This document shows positions 52,305-61,024 of a DNA stretch of 64,000 nt, in pieces. Source of the DNA: Nakaseomyces glabratus (Eukaryota > Ascomycota > Saccharomycetes > Saccharomycetales > Saccharomycetaceae); contig NC_088952.1 in NCBI RefSeq assembly GCF_010111755.1, positions 248,001 to 312,000 on the forward strand. Reading direction: 5' to 3'. Made by a program: the position numbers and the translations under genes. The stretch's first letter is position 1. Each line of letters begins with the position of its first letter. Under the pieces are notes generated by a model, which worked only from the letters and a program-made list of their open reading frames with translations, was not told where the DNA came from and did no database searches.

Positions 52305-52314
52305 CCGGTAACGG
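52305..52314. promoter_or_regulatory. Leu3-like site 1 (CCG-GTAA-CGG)
   Basis: The everted CCG-N4-CGG layout bound by Leu3, about 1.2 kb before ILV5. S. cerevisiae ILV5 is a Leu3 target. The inner bases differ from the classic CCGGNNCCGG. Confidence 0.4.
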
Positions 52315-52419
52315 TTTACTCACTTGCCGAAGCCACATGACTGATAAGGGAAAAAAGTGACTCACATGAAATCCGCCTGTACGTCAGCACTCTCTTCCCC
52401 TAAACAAATACCCTCTGCA

Positions 52420-52429
52420 CCGGTTACGG
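52420..52429. promoter_or_regulatory. Leu3-like site 2 (CCG-GTTA-CGG)
   Basis: Second CCG-N4-CGG site, about 1.1 kb before ILV5. Confidence 0.4.
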
Positions 52430-52627
52430 GGTTTGTAGTTGGTGGGAAGTCTGTAGTGTGCGTTCAAGTGATTCTGAACGGAAGGAGTCTTCTTCTATTT
52501 TGGCCGTTCACGGTAACTTTGTATCAGGCCTGGTGGGCAGGCTGTCTGGGAATCACAGCTGAACAGGGATTGCAAGGCAGAGAGTGGGGGAAAGTGTTGA
52601 TGCAGCAGGGAATGCCTGTATCGATAG

Positions 52628-52637
52628 CCGGGAACGG
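52628..52637. promoter_or_regulatory. Leu3-like site 3 (CCG-GGAA-CGG)
   Basis: Third CCG-N4-CGG site, about 900 bp before ILV5, next to a second GGAACGGG and the GAGCAAA repeat. Confidence 0.4.
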
Positions 52638-52643
52638 GAACGG

Positions 52644-52685
52644 GAGCAAAGAGCAAAGAGCAAAGAGCAAAGAGCAAAGAGCAAG
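52644..52685 (+). repeat. 7-bp tandem repeat GAGCAAA, five perfect copies plus GAGCAAG
   Basis: Noncoding minisatellite-like array in the ILV5 upstream region; copy number is likely to vary between strains. Confidence 0.9.
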
Positions 52686-53343
52686 ATCAGAATTCAAGAA
52701 AAACCCTTTCACCTCTAGGACGTATGTGCACTACTGTCTGAGTCTGCTTGGAATTCCACCTTGCCATTTGAGAAGAAAAGAATCAGCACGGCCTGCACAA
52801 TCTTGAAAAAGTAGCCGACATCGCTAGTTCGGGGAGAGAGGGACCACCTCTGTACTGATGTTATGTCATACCGGGTTACACCGTGTCTTCCCATTCCACT
52901 ATTCTCTCCTATTGGGAAATGGGAATACAGGCCTTCTACAACCGCACAACAACGGTTGACTCACTAGTAAAAGCTATAACTTCCTACATGAACCAAAGAA
53001 AGGAACGCTTGGGAGAGTGGGAAGAAAAAAAACTTCCTACCTTTCTAGTAATGTCTCATTCAGTTGTGAGAATTGTGAGTCCCACAATTTACGCTCCATT
53101 ATCTCTTTTTTCCCTCTGATCTTTATGACTCTTATTGTCTTTCCCACATTTTATTTTCACCGGGATCGATTCCAACTTGATAACTTCCACACACGTACAC
53201 ACACAATCCCTCGTAGAAACTCTCTTTCAAGATAGCATCACCGCTCTAAAATGAATTTTTTTTCAGCAATTTTTTTTTCATCGATGGAGGAGCTTTTTGC
53301 CCAAAAGAACACAATTGAGAAGACAAAAAAGAAAAAAAAATTA

Positions 53344-53353
53344 TATATATAAA
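53344..53353 (+). promoter_or_regulatory. TATA box of ILV5
   Basis: TATATATAAA about 185 bp before the ATG, just after long T and A tracts; typical of a strongly expressed yeast gene. Confidence 0.5.
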
Positions 53354-53535
53354 GGGTTATAAATTATATCAAGTTATAACATTATTCCTTCCAATTACTT
53401 ATCTCATAAACCAATTCAACACAAGAAACTCAAAAGACCACAAAAAAGGAAAAACTCTTTTCTCTTCTAAGAACTTTTTCTTACTATAACATTCTTTGAT
53501 TTCAAACACTACCAGGACAACTATTTCCATTTACA

Positions 53536-54735
53536 ATGATCAGAGCTCAAGCTTCCAGATTGATCTGCAACTCTCGTGTTATCACTTCCAAGAGAACTTT
53601 TGCCTTGGCTGCCCGTGCTGCTTCTATGAGACCAGCTGCTTCCTTGATGGCTCAAAAGTCTATCAAGCCAATTGTCGCTACTCGTGGTATCAAGCAAATT
53701 AACTTCGGTGGTACCGTTGAAACTGTGTACGAACGTGCTGACTGGCCACGTGAGAAGTTGTTGAACTACTTCGCCAACGACACTTTCGCTTTGATCGGTT
53801 ACGGTTCCCAAGGTTACGGTCAAGGTTTGAACCTAAGAGACAACGGTCTAAACGTCATCATTGGTGTCCGTAAGGACGGTGCCTCTTGGAAGGCTGCCAT
53901 TGAAGACGGTTGGGTCCCAGGTGAGAACTTGTTCGAAGTTGAAGAAGCCGTCAAGAAGGGTACTTACGTCATGAACTTGTTGTCTGACGCTGCTCAATCC
54001 GAGACCTGGAACTCTTTGAAGCCTCTATTGACCAAGGGTAAGACTTTGTACTTCTCCCACGGTTTCTCTCCAGTCTTCAAGGACTTGACCCACGTTGAGC
54101 CACCAAAGGACATCGATGTCATCTTGGTCGCTCCAAAGGGTTCCGGTAGAACCGTCAGATCTTTGTTCAAGGAAGGTCGTGGTATCAACTCCTCTTACGC
54201 TGTCTGGAACGATGTTTCCGGTAAGGCCCACGAAAAGGCTCAAGCTTTGGCTGTCGCCGTCGGTTCCGGTTACGTCTACCAAACCACTTTCGAAAAGGAA
54301 GTCAACAGTGACTTGTACGGTGAAAGAGGTTGTCTAATGGGTGGTATCCACGGTATGTTCTTGGCTCAATACGAAGTCCTAAGAGAGAACGGTCACTCCC
54401 CAAGTGAAGCCTTCAACGAAACCGTCGAAGAAGCTACTCAATCCTTGTACCCATTGATCGGTAAGTACGGTATGGACTACATGTACGATGCTTGTTCCAC
54501 CACTGCTAGACGTGGTGCTTTGGACTGGTACCCAATCTTCAAGGACGCCTTGAAGCCTGTCTTCCAAGACCTATACGAATCTACCAAGAACGGTAGTGAA
54601 ACCAAGAGATCCTTGGAATTCAACTCTCAACCAGACTACAGAGAGAAGCTAGAATCTGAATTGCAAACCATCAGAGACATGGAAATATGGAGAGTTGGTA
54701 AGGAAGTCAGAAAGTTGAGACCAGAAAACCAATAA
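53536..54735 (+). CDS. ILV5: Acetohydroxyacid reductoisomerase Ilv5, mitochondrial
   Basis: 399 aa (S. cerevisiae Ilv5 395 aa). Converts acetolactate and acetohydroxybutyrate to dihydroxy acids using NADPH and Mg2+, in valine, leucine and isoleucine synthesis; in S. cerevisiae the protein also helps keep mitochondrial DNA nucleoids. The first 50 residues are an Arg/Ala/Ser-rich presequence. The Rossmann NADPH site is GYGSQGYGQG (88-97) followed by GVRKDG. The KARI domain has LVAPKGSGRTVR, DLYGERGCLMGG (metal-binding Asp/Glu) and the knotted C-terminal half with EEATQSLYPLIGKYGMDYMY. Extreme codon bias indicates very high expression. It restarts YLR355-YLR352 synteny after the array. Confidence 0.97.
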   Translation: MIRAQASRLICNSRVITSKRTFALAARAASMRPAASLMAQKSIKPIVATRGIKQINFGGTVETVYERADWPREKLLNYFANDTFALIGYGSQGYGQGLNLRDNGLNVIIGVRKDGASWKAAIEDGWVPGENLFEVEEAVKKGTYVMNLLSDAAQSETWNSLKPLLTKGKTLYFSHGFSPVFKDLTHVEPPKDIDVILVAPKGSGRTVRSLFKEGRGINSSYAVWNDVSGKAHEKAQALAVAVGSGYVYQTTFEKEVNSDLYGERGCLMGGIHGMFLAQYEVLRENGHSPSEAFNETVEEATQSLYPLIGKYGMDYMYDACSTTARRGALDWYPIFKDALKPVFQDLYESTKNGSETKRSLEFNSQPDYREKLESELQTIRDMEIWRVGKEVRKLRPENQ

Positions 54736-55361
54736 ATTTAACAAGATGGAAAGATTTACAAAAGGATCAGATCAATGAATTTTATAGAGATTGTCATTAA
54801 TATCTCACCTACCCAGTATAGAGAGAGAAAGAAACACATGAGAATATAAGTGCTGGAAACTTCATTCTTAACTTTTTTTTTTTCAAGTATTTTTTGGGGA
54901 TAGGGGGTTTGACGATCGTCTATCTATTATTTTGATTTTCCTTTTCTTTTTTTCGTTGTTAAACTTTATTACTTTCATTATTCATTCCCACAACTTCCAA
55001 GTTCAGGAACCAAGATCCTGTGCGCAATACTATTGTAAACTAGAACTTTAGAACCTTCCCCAACGCAGGGAAATATATTAGAAAAACTACCACATCATAT
55101 AGCATTTCATATATATAACATATGTAAACCCATATCAATAAGAATTGATTCATTATTATTAGTAGGGCGTGGATGTCTGTAAGCTGAACTTGCTCAACAA
55201 ATGATGTCAGAGATGCCAGCCATTCCAACAGGCTTCCATTATTCATATCGTGATATAACAAAGACCTGAGATGCATATGCAACTCCTCTAACTGCATTAC
55301 GCAAAGTGCAACTGTAGAGCATCACTCGGAAACACATTGTACTAAACGATTTAGCTTTCCG

Positions 55362-55425
55362 TTTGGGATCCCTTTTGGGATCCCTTTTGGGATACCTCTA
55401 GGATACTTCTGGGATACTTCTGGAC
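55362..55425 (+). repeat. Degenerating 12-bp tandem repeat TTTGGGATCCCT
   Basis: Two perfect copies, one with ATACC, then shortened GGGATACTTC-type units. Each unit contains the palindrome GGGATCCC. Confidence 0.8.
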
Positions 55426-55431
55426 TTAGAG

Positions 55432-55462
55432 ATGATATAACACCGGCACGGTGTTATATCAT
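55432..55462. repeat. Perfect 14-bp inverted repeat with 3-base spacer
   Basis: ATGATATAACACCG, GCA, then its exact reverse complement. About 1 kb upstream of TAL1, directly after the 12-bp array. It can form a strong hairpin or bind a dimeric factor; no role assigned. Confidence 0.9.
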
Positions 55463-55490
55463 AAACACACAGTATCACATGTGTACTAAG

Positions 55491-55513
55491 CAGTGCACTG
55501 CACTGCACTGCAC
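55491..55513 (+). repeat. 5-bp tandem repeat GCACT
   Basis: About four GCACT copies in a row, followed by two copies of TACTACGGCCT. Noncoding. Confidence 0.75.
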
Positions 55514-56023
55514 GTACTACGGCCTTACTACGGCCTGGTACCAGAGTATAACCCCGTGGACCGAGTCCAAAGCACCGACAACGGTGTCTTTTTCCCACCA
55601 CGTCCCACTGCACGGTATTTGTAATTCTGTTTGGTCCCCCCCACGACCGTTCTGACTTGCACTGGAAGACAGGGGGGGGGAAGCCTATAAGGGGAAGGAA
55701 GTCCAGCCTCCCACCTTACGTGATTCTTATCACGTACTGTGTTGGATGGGACAAGTTCCCACCCCCTGTCTTCTACCCCCTTTTCTAAGACGTGCTCACA
55801 GAAACAGCTGTAGCACCCACAAAAAGAAAATCTCTTAGCGACTGCTGCCACCGCTGCGAACGCTGCTCTGCCAAAGAAACAGAAAGGGGAGTCCAGTTTC
55901 TGTCTGGTGTCTGGAAAGCGCACCTCTGTAGTGTGCAAGGAGGGGCACGAACAGTGCAACGCGTATAAACCTTTGGGCCTCTCTCACGATGAATAGGGGC
56001 AGTAGCATTACACTCTGGCATAA

Positions 56024-56071
56024 CAATAGGGCCCTGGCAATAGGGCTCTGGCAATAGGGCTCTGGCAATAG
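56024..56071 (+). repeat. 14-bp tandem repeat CAATAGGGCTCTGG
   Basis: Three copies (first with GCCC) plus a partial fourth. Noncoding, about 400 bp before TAL1. Confidence 0.85.
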
Positions 56072-56100
56072 ACTGTGGGAGGGCCATACTGTGGGAAGGG

Positions 56101-56136
56101 AGACTCTGAGAGACTCTGAGAGACACTGAGAGACAC
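56101..56136 (+). repeat. 10-bp tandem repeat AGACTCTGAG
   Basis: Two perfect copies, one with ACACTGAG, and a partial fourth. Noncoding, about 320 bp before TAL1. Confidence 0.85.
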
Positions 56137-56320
56137 GGAAAAAGGAGGTTTCTGATCTAGCTTAACGGGACAGACACACTCTCTCTCTACTACTAGCTTT
56201 CACCATTGGTTCTATCGCATTCTATTTGGACTTAATGCTCTGTGTGTGTGAAAATCCTAAACAGGGGAAGCAAAGGGCAGGGGGATCACTTCAATACACA
56301 AAAAAACCAGGAAATTTTTC

Positions 56321-56336
56321 AGGGTATAAATACCCT
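56321..56336 (+). promoter_or_regulatory. TAL1 TATA box inside a near-palindrome
   Basis: AGGGTATAAATACCCT, with TATAAATA at 56325-56332, about 120 bp before the ATG. Seven-base arms flank a central AA. Confidence 0.55.
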
Positions 56337-56452
56337 ACACGTTATAAGACATTGCATCCCAATCGAATGTTAGAAAAATACCAAAAGCAACGTCTTTCTT
56401 ATTAAACAAGAAAAACTACATACAACATAATCAAGCAAAACAATATAAAAAA

Positions 56453-57457
56453 ATGTCTGAACCAGTTCAAAAGAAGCAAAAGACTAACTCTTCTCTAGAC
56501 CAATTGAAGGCCTCTGGTACTGTTGTTGTTGCTGACACCGGTGACTTCGAGTCCATTGCTAAGTTCCAACCTCAGGACTCCACCACCAACCCATCTCTAA
56601 TCTTGGCCGCTGCTAAGCAACCAGCTTACGCCAAGTTGATCGACGTTGCTGTTGAGTACGGTAAGAAGCACGGTAAGACCGTCGAGGAACAAACCGAAGC
56701 CGCTGTCGACAGACTGCTTGTGGAATTCGGTAAGGAAATCTTAAAGATCGTTCCAGGCAGAGTCTCCACCGAGGTTGACGCCCGTCTATCCTTCGACAAG
56801 GAGGCCACCATCGCCAAGGCTCTACAAATTATCAAGCTATACGAAGAACAAGGTATCTCCAAGTCCCGTGTCTTGATTAAGATTGCCTCCACCTGGGAAG
56901 GTATCCAAGCCGCTAGAGAACTAGAGAGCAAGCACGGTATCCACTGTAACTTGACTCTGCTGTTCAACTTCGCCCAAGCTGTCGCCTGTGCCGAGGCCAA
57001 CATCACCTTGATTTCCCCATTCGTCGGTAGAATCATGGACTACTACAAGGCCAAGACCGGTGAAACTTACACTGGTGAAACCGACCCAGGTGTCAAGTCT
57101 GTCAGAGCCATCTACAACTACTACAAGAAGTACGGTTACAAGACCATCGTCATGGGTGCTTCTTTCAGAAACATAGATGAAATCAAGGCCCTAGCCGGTG
57201 TTGACTACTTGACCATCTCTCCAAACTTGCTAGACCAACTATTGAACTCTAACGACCCAGTTCCAAAGATCCTAGACCCAGCCACCGCCAAGGACGAAGC
57301 TGGTGAGAAGGTCACTTTCGTCGACAACGAATCTGCTTTCAGATTCGCTCTAAACGACGACGCCATGGCCACCGACAAGTTGTCTGACGGTATCAGAAAG
57401 TTCTCTGCTGATATCATCACTTTGTTCGACATGATTGAAAAGAAGGTTAAGGCTTAA
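56453..57457 (+). CDS. TAL1: Transaldolase Tal1
   Basis: 334 aa (S. cerevisiae Tal1 335 aa). Moves a dihydroxyacetone unit between sedoheptulose-7-phosphate and glyceraldehyde-3-phosphate in the non-oxidative pentose phosphate pathway; cytosolic, (beta/alpha)8 barrel. Motifs: [10 protein letters not shown] near the N-terminus (about 42-51), the Schiff-base lysine in [12 protein letters not shown] (Lys143), [23 protein letters not shown], and [11 protein letters not shown]. Full length, no targeting signal. Very strong codon bias. The paralogue NQM1 is unlikely, given neighbours ILV5 and BUD8 (YLR355-YLR353). Confidence 0.97.
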   Translation: MSEPVQKKQKTNSSLDQLKASGTVVVADTGDFESIAKFQPQDSTTNPSLILAAAKQPAYAKLIDVAVEYGKKHGKTVEEQTEAAVDRLLVEFGKEILKIVPGRVSTEVDARLSFDKEATIAKALQIIKLYEEQGISKSRVLIKIASTWEGIQAARELESKHGIHCNLTLLFNFAQAVACAEANITLISPFVGRIMDYYKAKTGETYTGETDPGVKSVRAIYNYYKKYGYKTIVMGASFRNIDEIKALAGVDYLTISPNLLDQLLNSNDPVPKILDPATAKDEAGEKVTFVDNESAFRFALNDDAMATDKLSDGIRKFSADIITLFDMIEKKVKA

Positions 57458-58121
57458 ATTAATCATTAAAGATAGTATATTAACTGCTTTATTATTAGTT
57501 TTTTTCAAAATCCCACATTTTTTAACCATGCTTTACATTGTTGTTACTATAACGTCATTGTCTTTTTTATTCGGTTTCTTTTCTGTGGGTTTAAATATAG
57601 AGTTTCCTCGATCATAAAACAAACATCCTTTTTTTCTGTCATAATGGGGGGAAAAAAGTGATAGATAGAATCGCTGGACAAGGAATAAACTCTTTTTTAC
57701 TCGCACATCATCATACCTAATTCATCAATTTCCTTCCTAACCAGATAAATAGGATAGTGGAACGGTGTTTTTACATATAAATAGTTTATACCACATATGT
57801 AATGTAAACGTGTATTACAAAGAATCTGTAAAGAAAAATGGCAAAGTTTTCATATCGTCTTTTCAATGAATGAATATACTAGTACGTCACCCTACTAAAC
57901 GGTGCCCTAAAAAACTTCAACCTTTAAAATATACATAAATGGTACAAGCTACTGTTGAAATGATAGTCAGTAATGTTAATATGATAATGAATAATGTTAA
58001 AATGCTAATTAAATTGTTATGTATGAACGAAAAAGAGAAAATATGTTATAATGCAATTACTTTTGGTGCTCGTGAATGAAACTGATTTAATAAAATCAGA
58101 AAAAAATAAAATAAAATGATG
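57458..58121. other. Intergenic between convergent TAL1 and BUD8
   Basis: Two 3' flanks, AT-rich, with T-rich tracts near 57628 and ATATA stretches. No gene or RNA seen. Confidence 0.5.
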
Positions 58122-60212
58122 TTACCTCGTAAGCCCGACACCAAATCCGATACCGATACCAGCGAACGCGCATAGCATCTCTATAGTGCCCAGCACTAAA
58201 CACAAGCGTCTAAACCATGTCAAGTCTACTTCCCAGACGAAGCCTTTCAGCAGACCTTGTCTGTAATCTGGGTTCATTAGCATCCTCATTAGCTTGTAAT
58301 CAGACACCAGATAACGCTGATAGTTCGCCCTCTTATAGCCTACTCCCATGAGAAAGAAAAGTGGCGGTGAAACAAAACACAAAGTCATAACGATAATGAT
58401 TCTTTTTATGCTGTACAGGTCAGAAAATGCATAATCATGAGAGTTGATACTTTGCACTGTACTTACCTCACCGTCATCGTGTCTAATTCTTATCATGTCA
58501 CCAAACGCCTCTACATCCACATGATCTTCCATACTGGAAATTCTGCCGTAGGTTTGTTTATCATCTTCCTCATGTGGCATGGCAACAGCTTTATTAGAGT
58601 ATAGAGGTTGAACGTTGCCGCTTATTTTTATATTGTCCCTTGGTGAGTCCCTCGAATTATAGTATGCTTCTTCTGGTTCCAACAATTCCATGGTACCAGG
58701 CTCAACCAATTGTTTGACGTGAACGCTTTCATTGTCTCTATCGTTATCTTCTTCGTCATGATATGGCATTTCTTCGGGAATATCACTTTGGCGGTGCGGC
58801 TCAATATCGGGGAGTACTAGCGATTCTGGAGTTTCCAGTCTGAATTTCTCAAATCTTTGTCTAGTTGGTGTGTAATCGCGCAAGGATGAATTTGATTCTG
58901 AACCTGCTCTCCATTGGCCTGATCCGGAGACAGTTCGTAGTACTGGTATTGCTACGTAATCTCCATTCCTTCTCTGTCTTATTAACGATTGTTGAGAGTT
59001 GTTGGATGTGGTTCTATATCTGGAGCTGCTTCCGCTACTTCCACTGCTCCCACTTATATTTCTGTCATTGAATCGGTTGCTATTTACTGGTGATGGAACT
59101 AATATCTTGCTTATGAGGGAGGGACTCTGTGGTATTGCAAGTTTATTTTCTGGGGATGATTTTCTTGATAGAAATGTATTAATTGAAGGAGAGCCATTAA
59201 ATGAAGAAGTCGTTTGAGAGTTCCGTCTAGATAAATTAAACTCTAGAGGCACAAACTCAGATTCCGTTTTGAAATGTTCTAAAGGTGGTCTACCTCTTTC
59301 TTCCTGAGCAAAACGCTGTAGTTCATCGATTGTTCCTACTTTTGGAACATTCCCACTAGTCTTGTTGACATAGCTGGGTTTCGATACTTCTTCTTCCAAT
59401 AATTTTATTTCCCTCTCGAAATTTGCTGAGTTTTCTTCCCTTCTTGATTTTATTTTTTCCATAAGATTTGTATCGTTGTTATTGTCCATAATTTTATCAT
59501 GACTCTGAGAATTATGTCGTATTCTGCCTCGTGGTGATAGTGTCTCTAGTAAGGCACTCTCCCGTGGGTCGAATTCACTAGGATGAATACTTCCAGATCC
59601 GGGTGTATTTAGAATATTATCTTGTGCCGAGTCTAATAACACGGACGTTGATACAGTAATAATACTATCTCTATTCTGTCGTACATTAAAATCTCTTAAT
59701 GCCCTTCCGGGGCTTATGTTGATTGATTTGTTCTCGCCCACTGTGTAGCCAGGAACATGGATATCGTCTTCATCAATTGAATATTGACTCTTGGCCGAAA
59801 TAAAATCGTCATCTCGTCCATCTTGTTCATCCAGGTCATCTTGTTTTTCAGAGATATTTTCCTTCAGAATATTACTCTTTGATGGCGGGCTTGGTGTTGA
59901 CGTGACCCCATTTGAACTACTTGCAGAATGTTTAGAATCATCAACGTATACTGGATACAATCTTTCAGATCTCCCATTATTTTCTGATAATTTCTCATAG
60001 GATGAGATTTTACTAGAGCTAGTGTTCGCCTCACCAAACGTCAGACTGCTCTTATTTTCATCTATGTTCTCGATAAATAATGACTGTCGCTGAATTGCTG
60101 ACACATCTAGCTGACTCTCGCGCCTGTCAGCTGTGAGCAGGACAGTATCTATAGAGCCAAATGAAGAGCCAGAGGTATCACCCGCGGACGACCCTCCAGA
60201 TTGTGATGACAT
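58122..60212 (-). CDS. BUD8: Bipolar bud-site selection protein Bud8 (Bud8/Bud9 family)
   Basis: 696 aa from the ATG at 60212 (S. cerevisiae Bud8 603, Bud9 547 aa); a TTG three codons upstream is not used. Bud8 marks the distal pole as a landmark for bipolar budding in diploids. The first about 590 residues are Ser/Asn/Asp-rich, hydrophilic and expected outside the membrane, with a run of SGSSGSSGSSSRYR near 395. The conserved C-terminal part has two membrane segments (about 601-622 with IVMTLCFVSPPLFFLMGVGY, and 671-694 with CLVLGTIEMLCAFAGIGIGFGVG) separated by a short loop (MNPDYRQGLLKGFVWEVDLTWF). Position beside TAL1 and LUG1 favours BUD8 over BUD9. Confidence 0.88.
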   Translation of the reverse strand: MSSQSGGSSAGDTSGSSFGSIDTVLLTADRRESQLDVSAIQRQSLFIENIDENKSSLTFGEANTSSSKISSYEKLSENNGRSERLYPVYVDDSKHSASSSNGVTSTPSPPSKSNILKENISEKQDDLDEQDGRDDDFISAKSQYSIDEDDIHVPGYTVGENKSINISPGRALRDFNVRQNRDSIITVSTSVLLDSAQDNILNTPGSGSIHPSEFDPRESALLETLSPRGRIRHNSQSHDKIMDNNNDTNLMEKIKSRREENSANFEREIKLLEEEVSKPSYVNKTSGNVPKVGTIDELQRFAQEERGRPPLEHFKTESEFVPLEFNLSRRNSQTTSSFNGSPSINTFLSRKSSPENKLAIPQSPSLISKILVPSPVNSNRFNDRNISGSSGSSGSSSRYRTTSNNSQQSLIRQRRNGDYVAIPVLRTVSGSGQWRAGSESNSSLRDYTPTRQRFEKFRLETPESLVLPDIEPHRQSDIPEEMPYHDEEDNDRDNESVHVKQLVEPGTMELLEPEEAYYNSRDSPRDNIKISGNVQPLYSNKAVAMPHEEDDKQTYGRISSMEDHVDVEAFGDMIRIRHDDGEVSTVQSINSHDYAFSDLYSIKRIIIVMTLCFVSPPLFFLMGVGYKRANYQRYLVSDYKLMRMLMNPDYRQGLLKGFVWEVDLTWFRRLCLVLGTIEMLCAFAGIGIGFGVGLTR

Positions 60213-61024
60213 GTCTTGCAATTGCTATATGTCAATGCCAACGCTGTCTTGTTTCCACCAACTTTATCAATCAGCTCGTATGTGTGTTATAAATAATAGT
60301 ATCTGAAGTTATTCTCAAAAGTCACCTAATATACTAACCGTTGTATGGTTATATGCAAAAAAAAGTATTGCGTTTATCAAGTAGGGTTTATATGCTCAAT
60401 TGGTCGCGTGAATACCCCCACCAAATAGCAATGCAATGGTAATCAATAATAAATAAGAGCTAGTAATAAGTGCAACGCCAAAAGTGAAATAAACAGGAAA
60501 CAAAGGGTATTCATTACATACTCACTGTAAATCAAGGCGCGTCCGATCCATCTCATAGGTAACCCAACATTTGTTTATCAAGTTTTTGCAAGCCCATCAC
60601 ATCACCTGCGAGAAGAGTTTATTTGACAAGAAATTTCACAATGTAAACAAAAACCCTGCATGATTCAACAGAAAAGCCCGTACAAATGCGCTTTTCTTCT
60701 TCCTTGTTTTAAGTTTTTCGAGTCTTTTTTTCCACTGAATGTTTATTTATATCTTCACTTGATTCGCAAGTCAGACGGGAAAAACCCAAATGGAGAGCCG
60801 GGGTCCTTCACGTGATGATTACTGATAACTATGGAGCAGTTTGTCATCCTGGGCACCGTATTGCCTTGGTGCTGTATCTCTGGGTGGTCGCTTGAACGTA
60901 TGCAAATTTAGATATATATATATATTATGGTATGAATGTTCTAGTTTTTTCACTACAATGCTGGAATATGTGCAAATGTTAGGAATTGAAAACAATTACA
61001 ATGAAAATGGAAGGTAATACCAGT
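60213..61024. other. Intergenic BUD8-LUG1
   Basis: BUD8 promoter and LUG1 3' end. AT-rich with a TATATATATATA near 60914-60925 and a CACGTGA at 60811-60817. No gene recognised. Confidence 0.5.

Larger units (their letters stand above)
52030..53535. other. Intergenic MNN1-type gene to ILV5, ILV5 promoter
   Basis: 1.5 kb with three CCG-N4-CGG Leu3-like sites (listed), a (GAGCAAA)n repeat, poly-T/poly-A tracts around 53258-53340 and a TATATATAAA at 53344-53353, about 185 bp before the ILV5 ATG. No gene recognised. Confidence 0.55.
54736..56452. other. Intergenic ILV5-TAL1, TAL1 promoter
   Basis: 1.7 kb. The first 500 bp are AT-rich ILV5 3' flank. From about 55300 the DNA becomes G/C-rich and repeat-dense: a 12-bp tandem array, a perfect 14-bp inverted repeat, CACTG repeats, a TACTACGGCCT direct repeat (from about 55515), 14-bp and 10-bp tandem arrays, and several AGGGG/CCCCT motifs. 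Long minus-strand frames here are composition artefacts. Confidence 0.55.

Noticed and set aside
55528..56126. Long minus-strand frames (143 and 113 codons) upstream of TAL1
   Set aside because: They arise from G/C-rich repeats, overlap each other in different frames, and have no recognisable domain.
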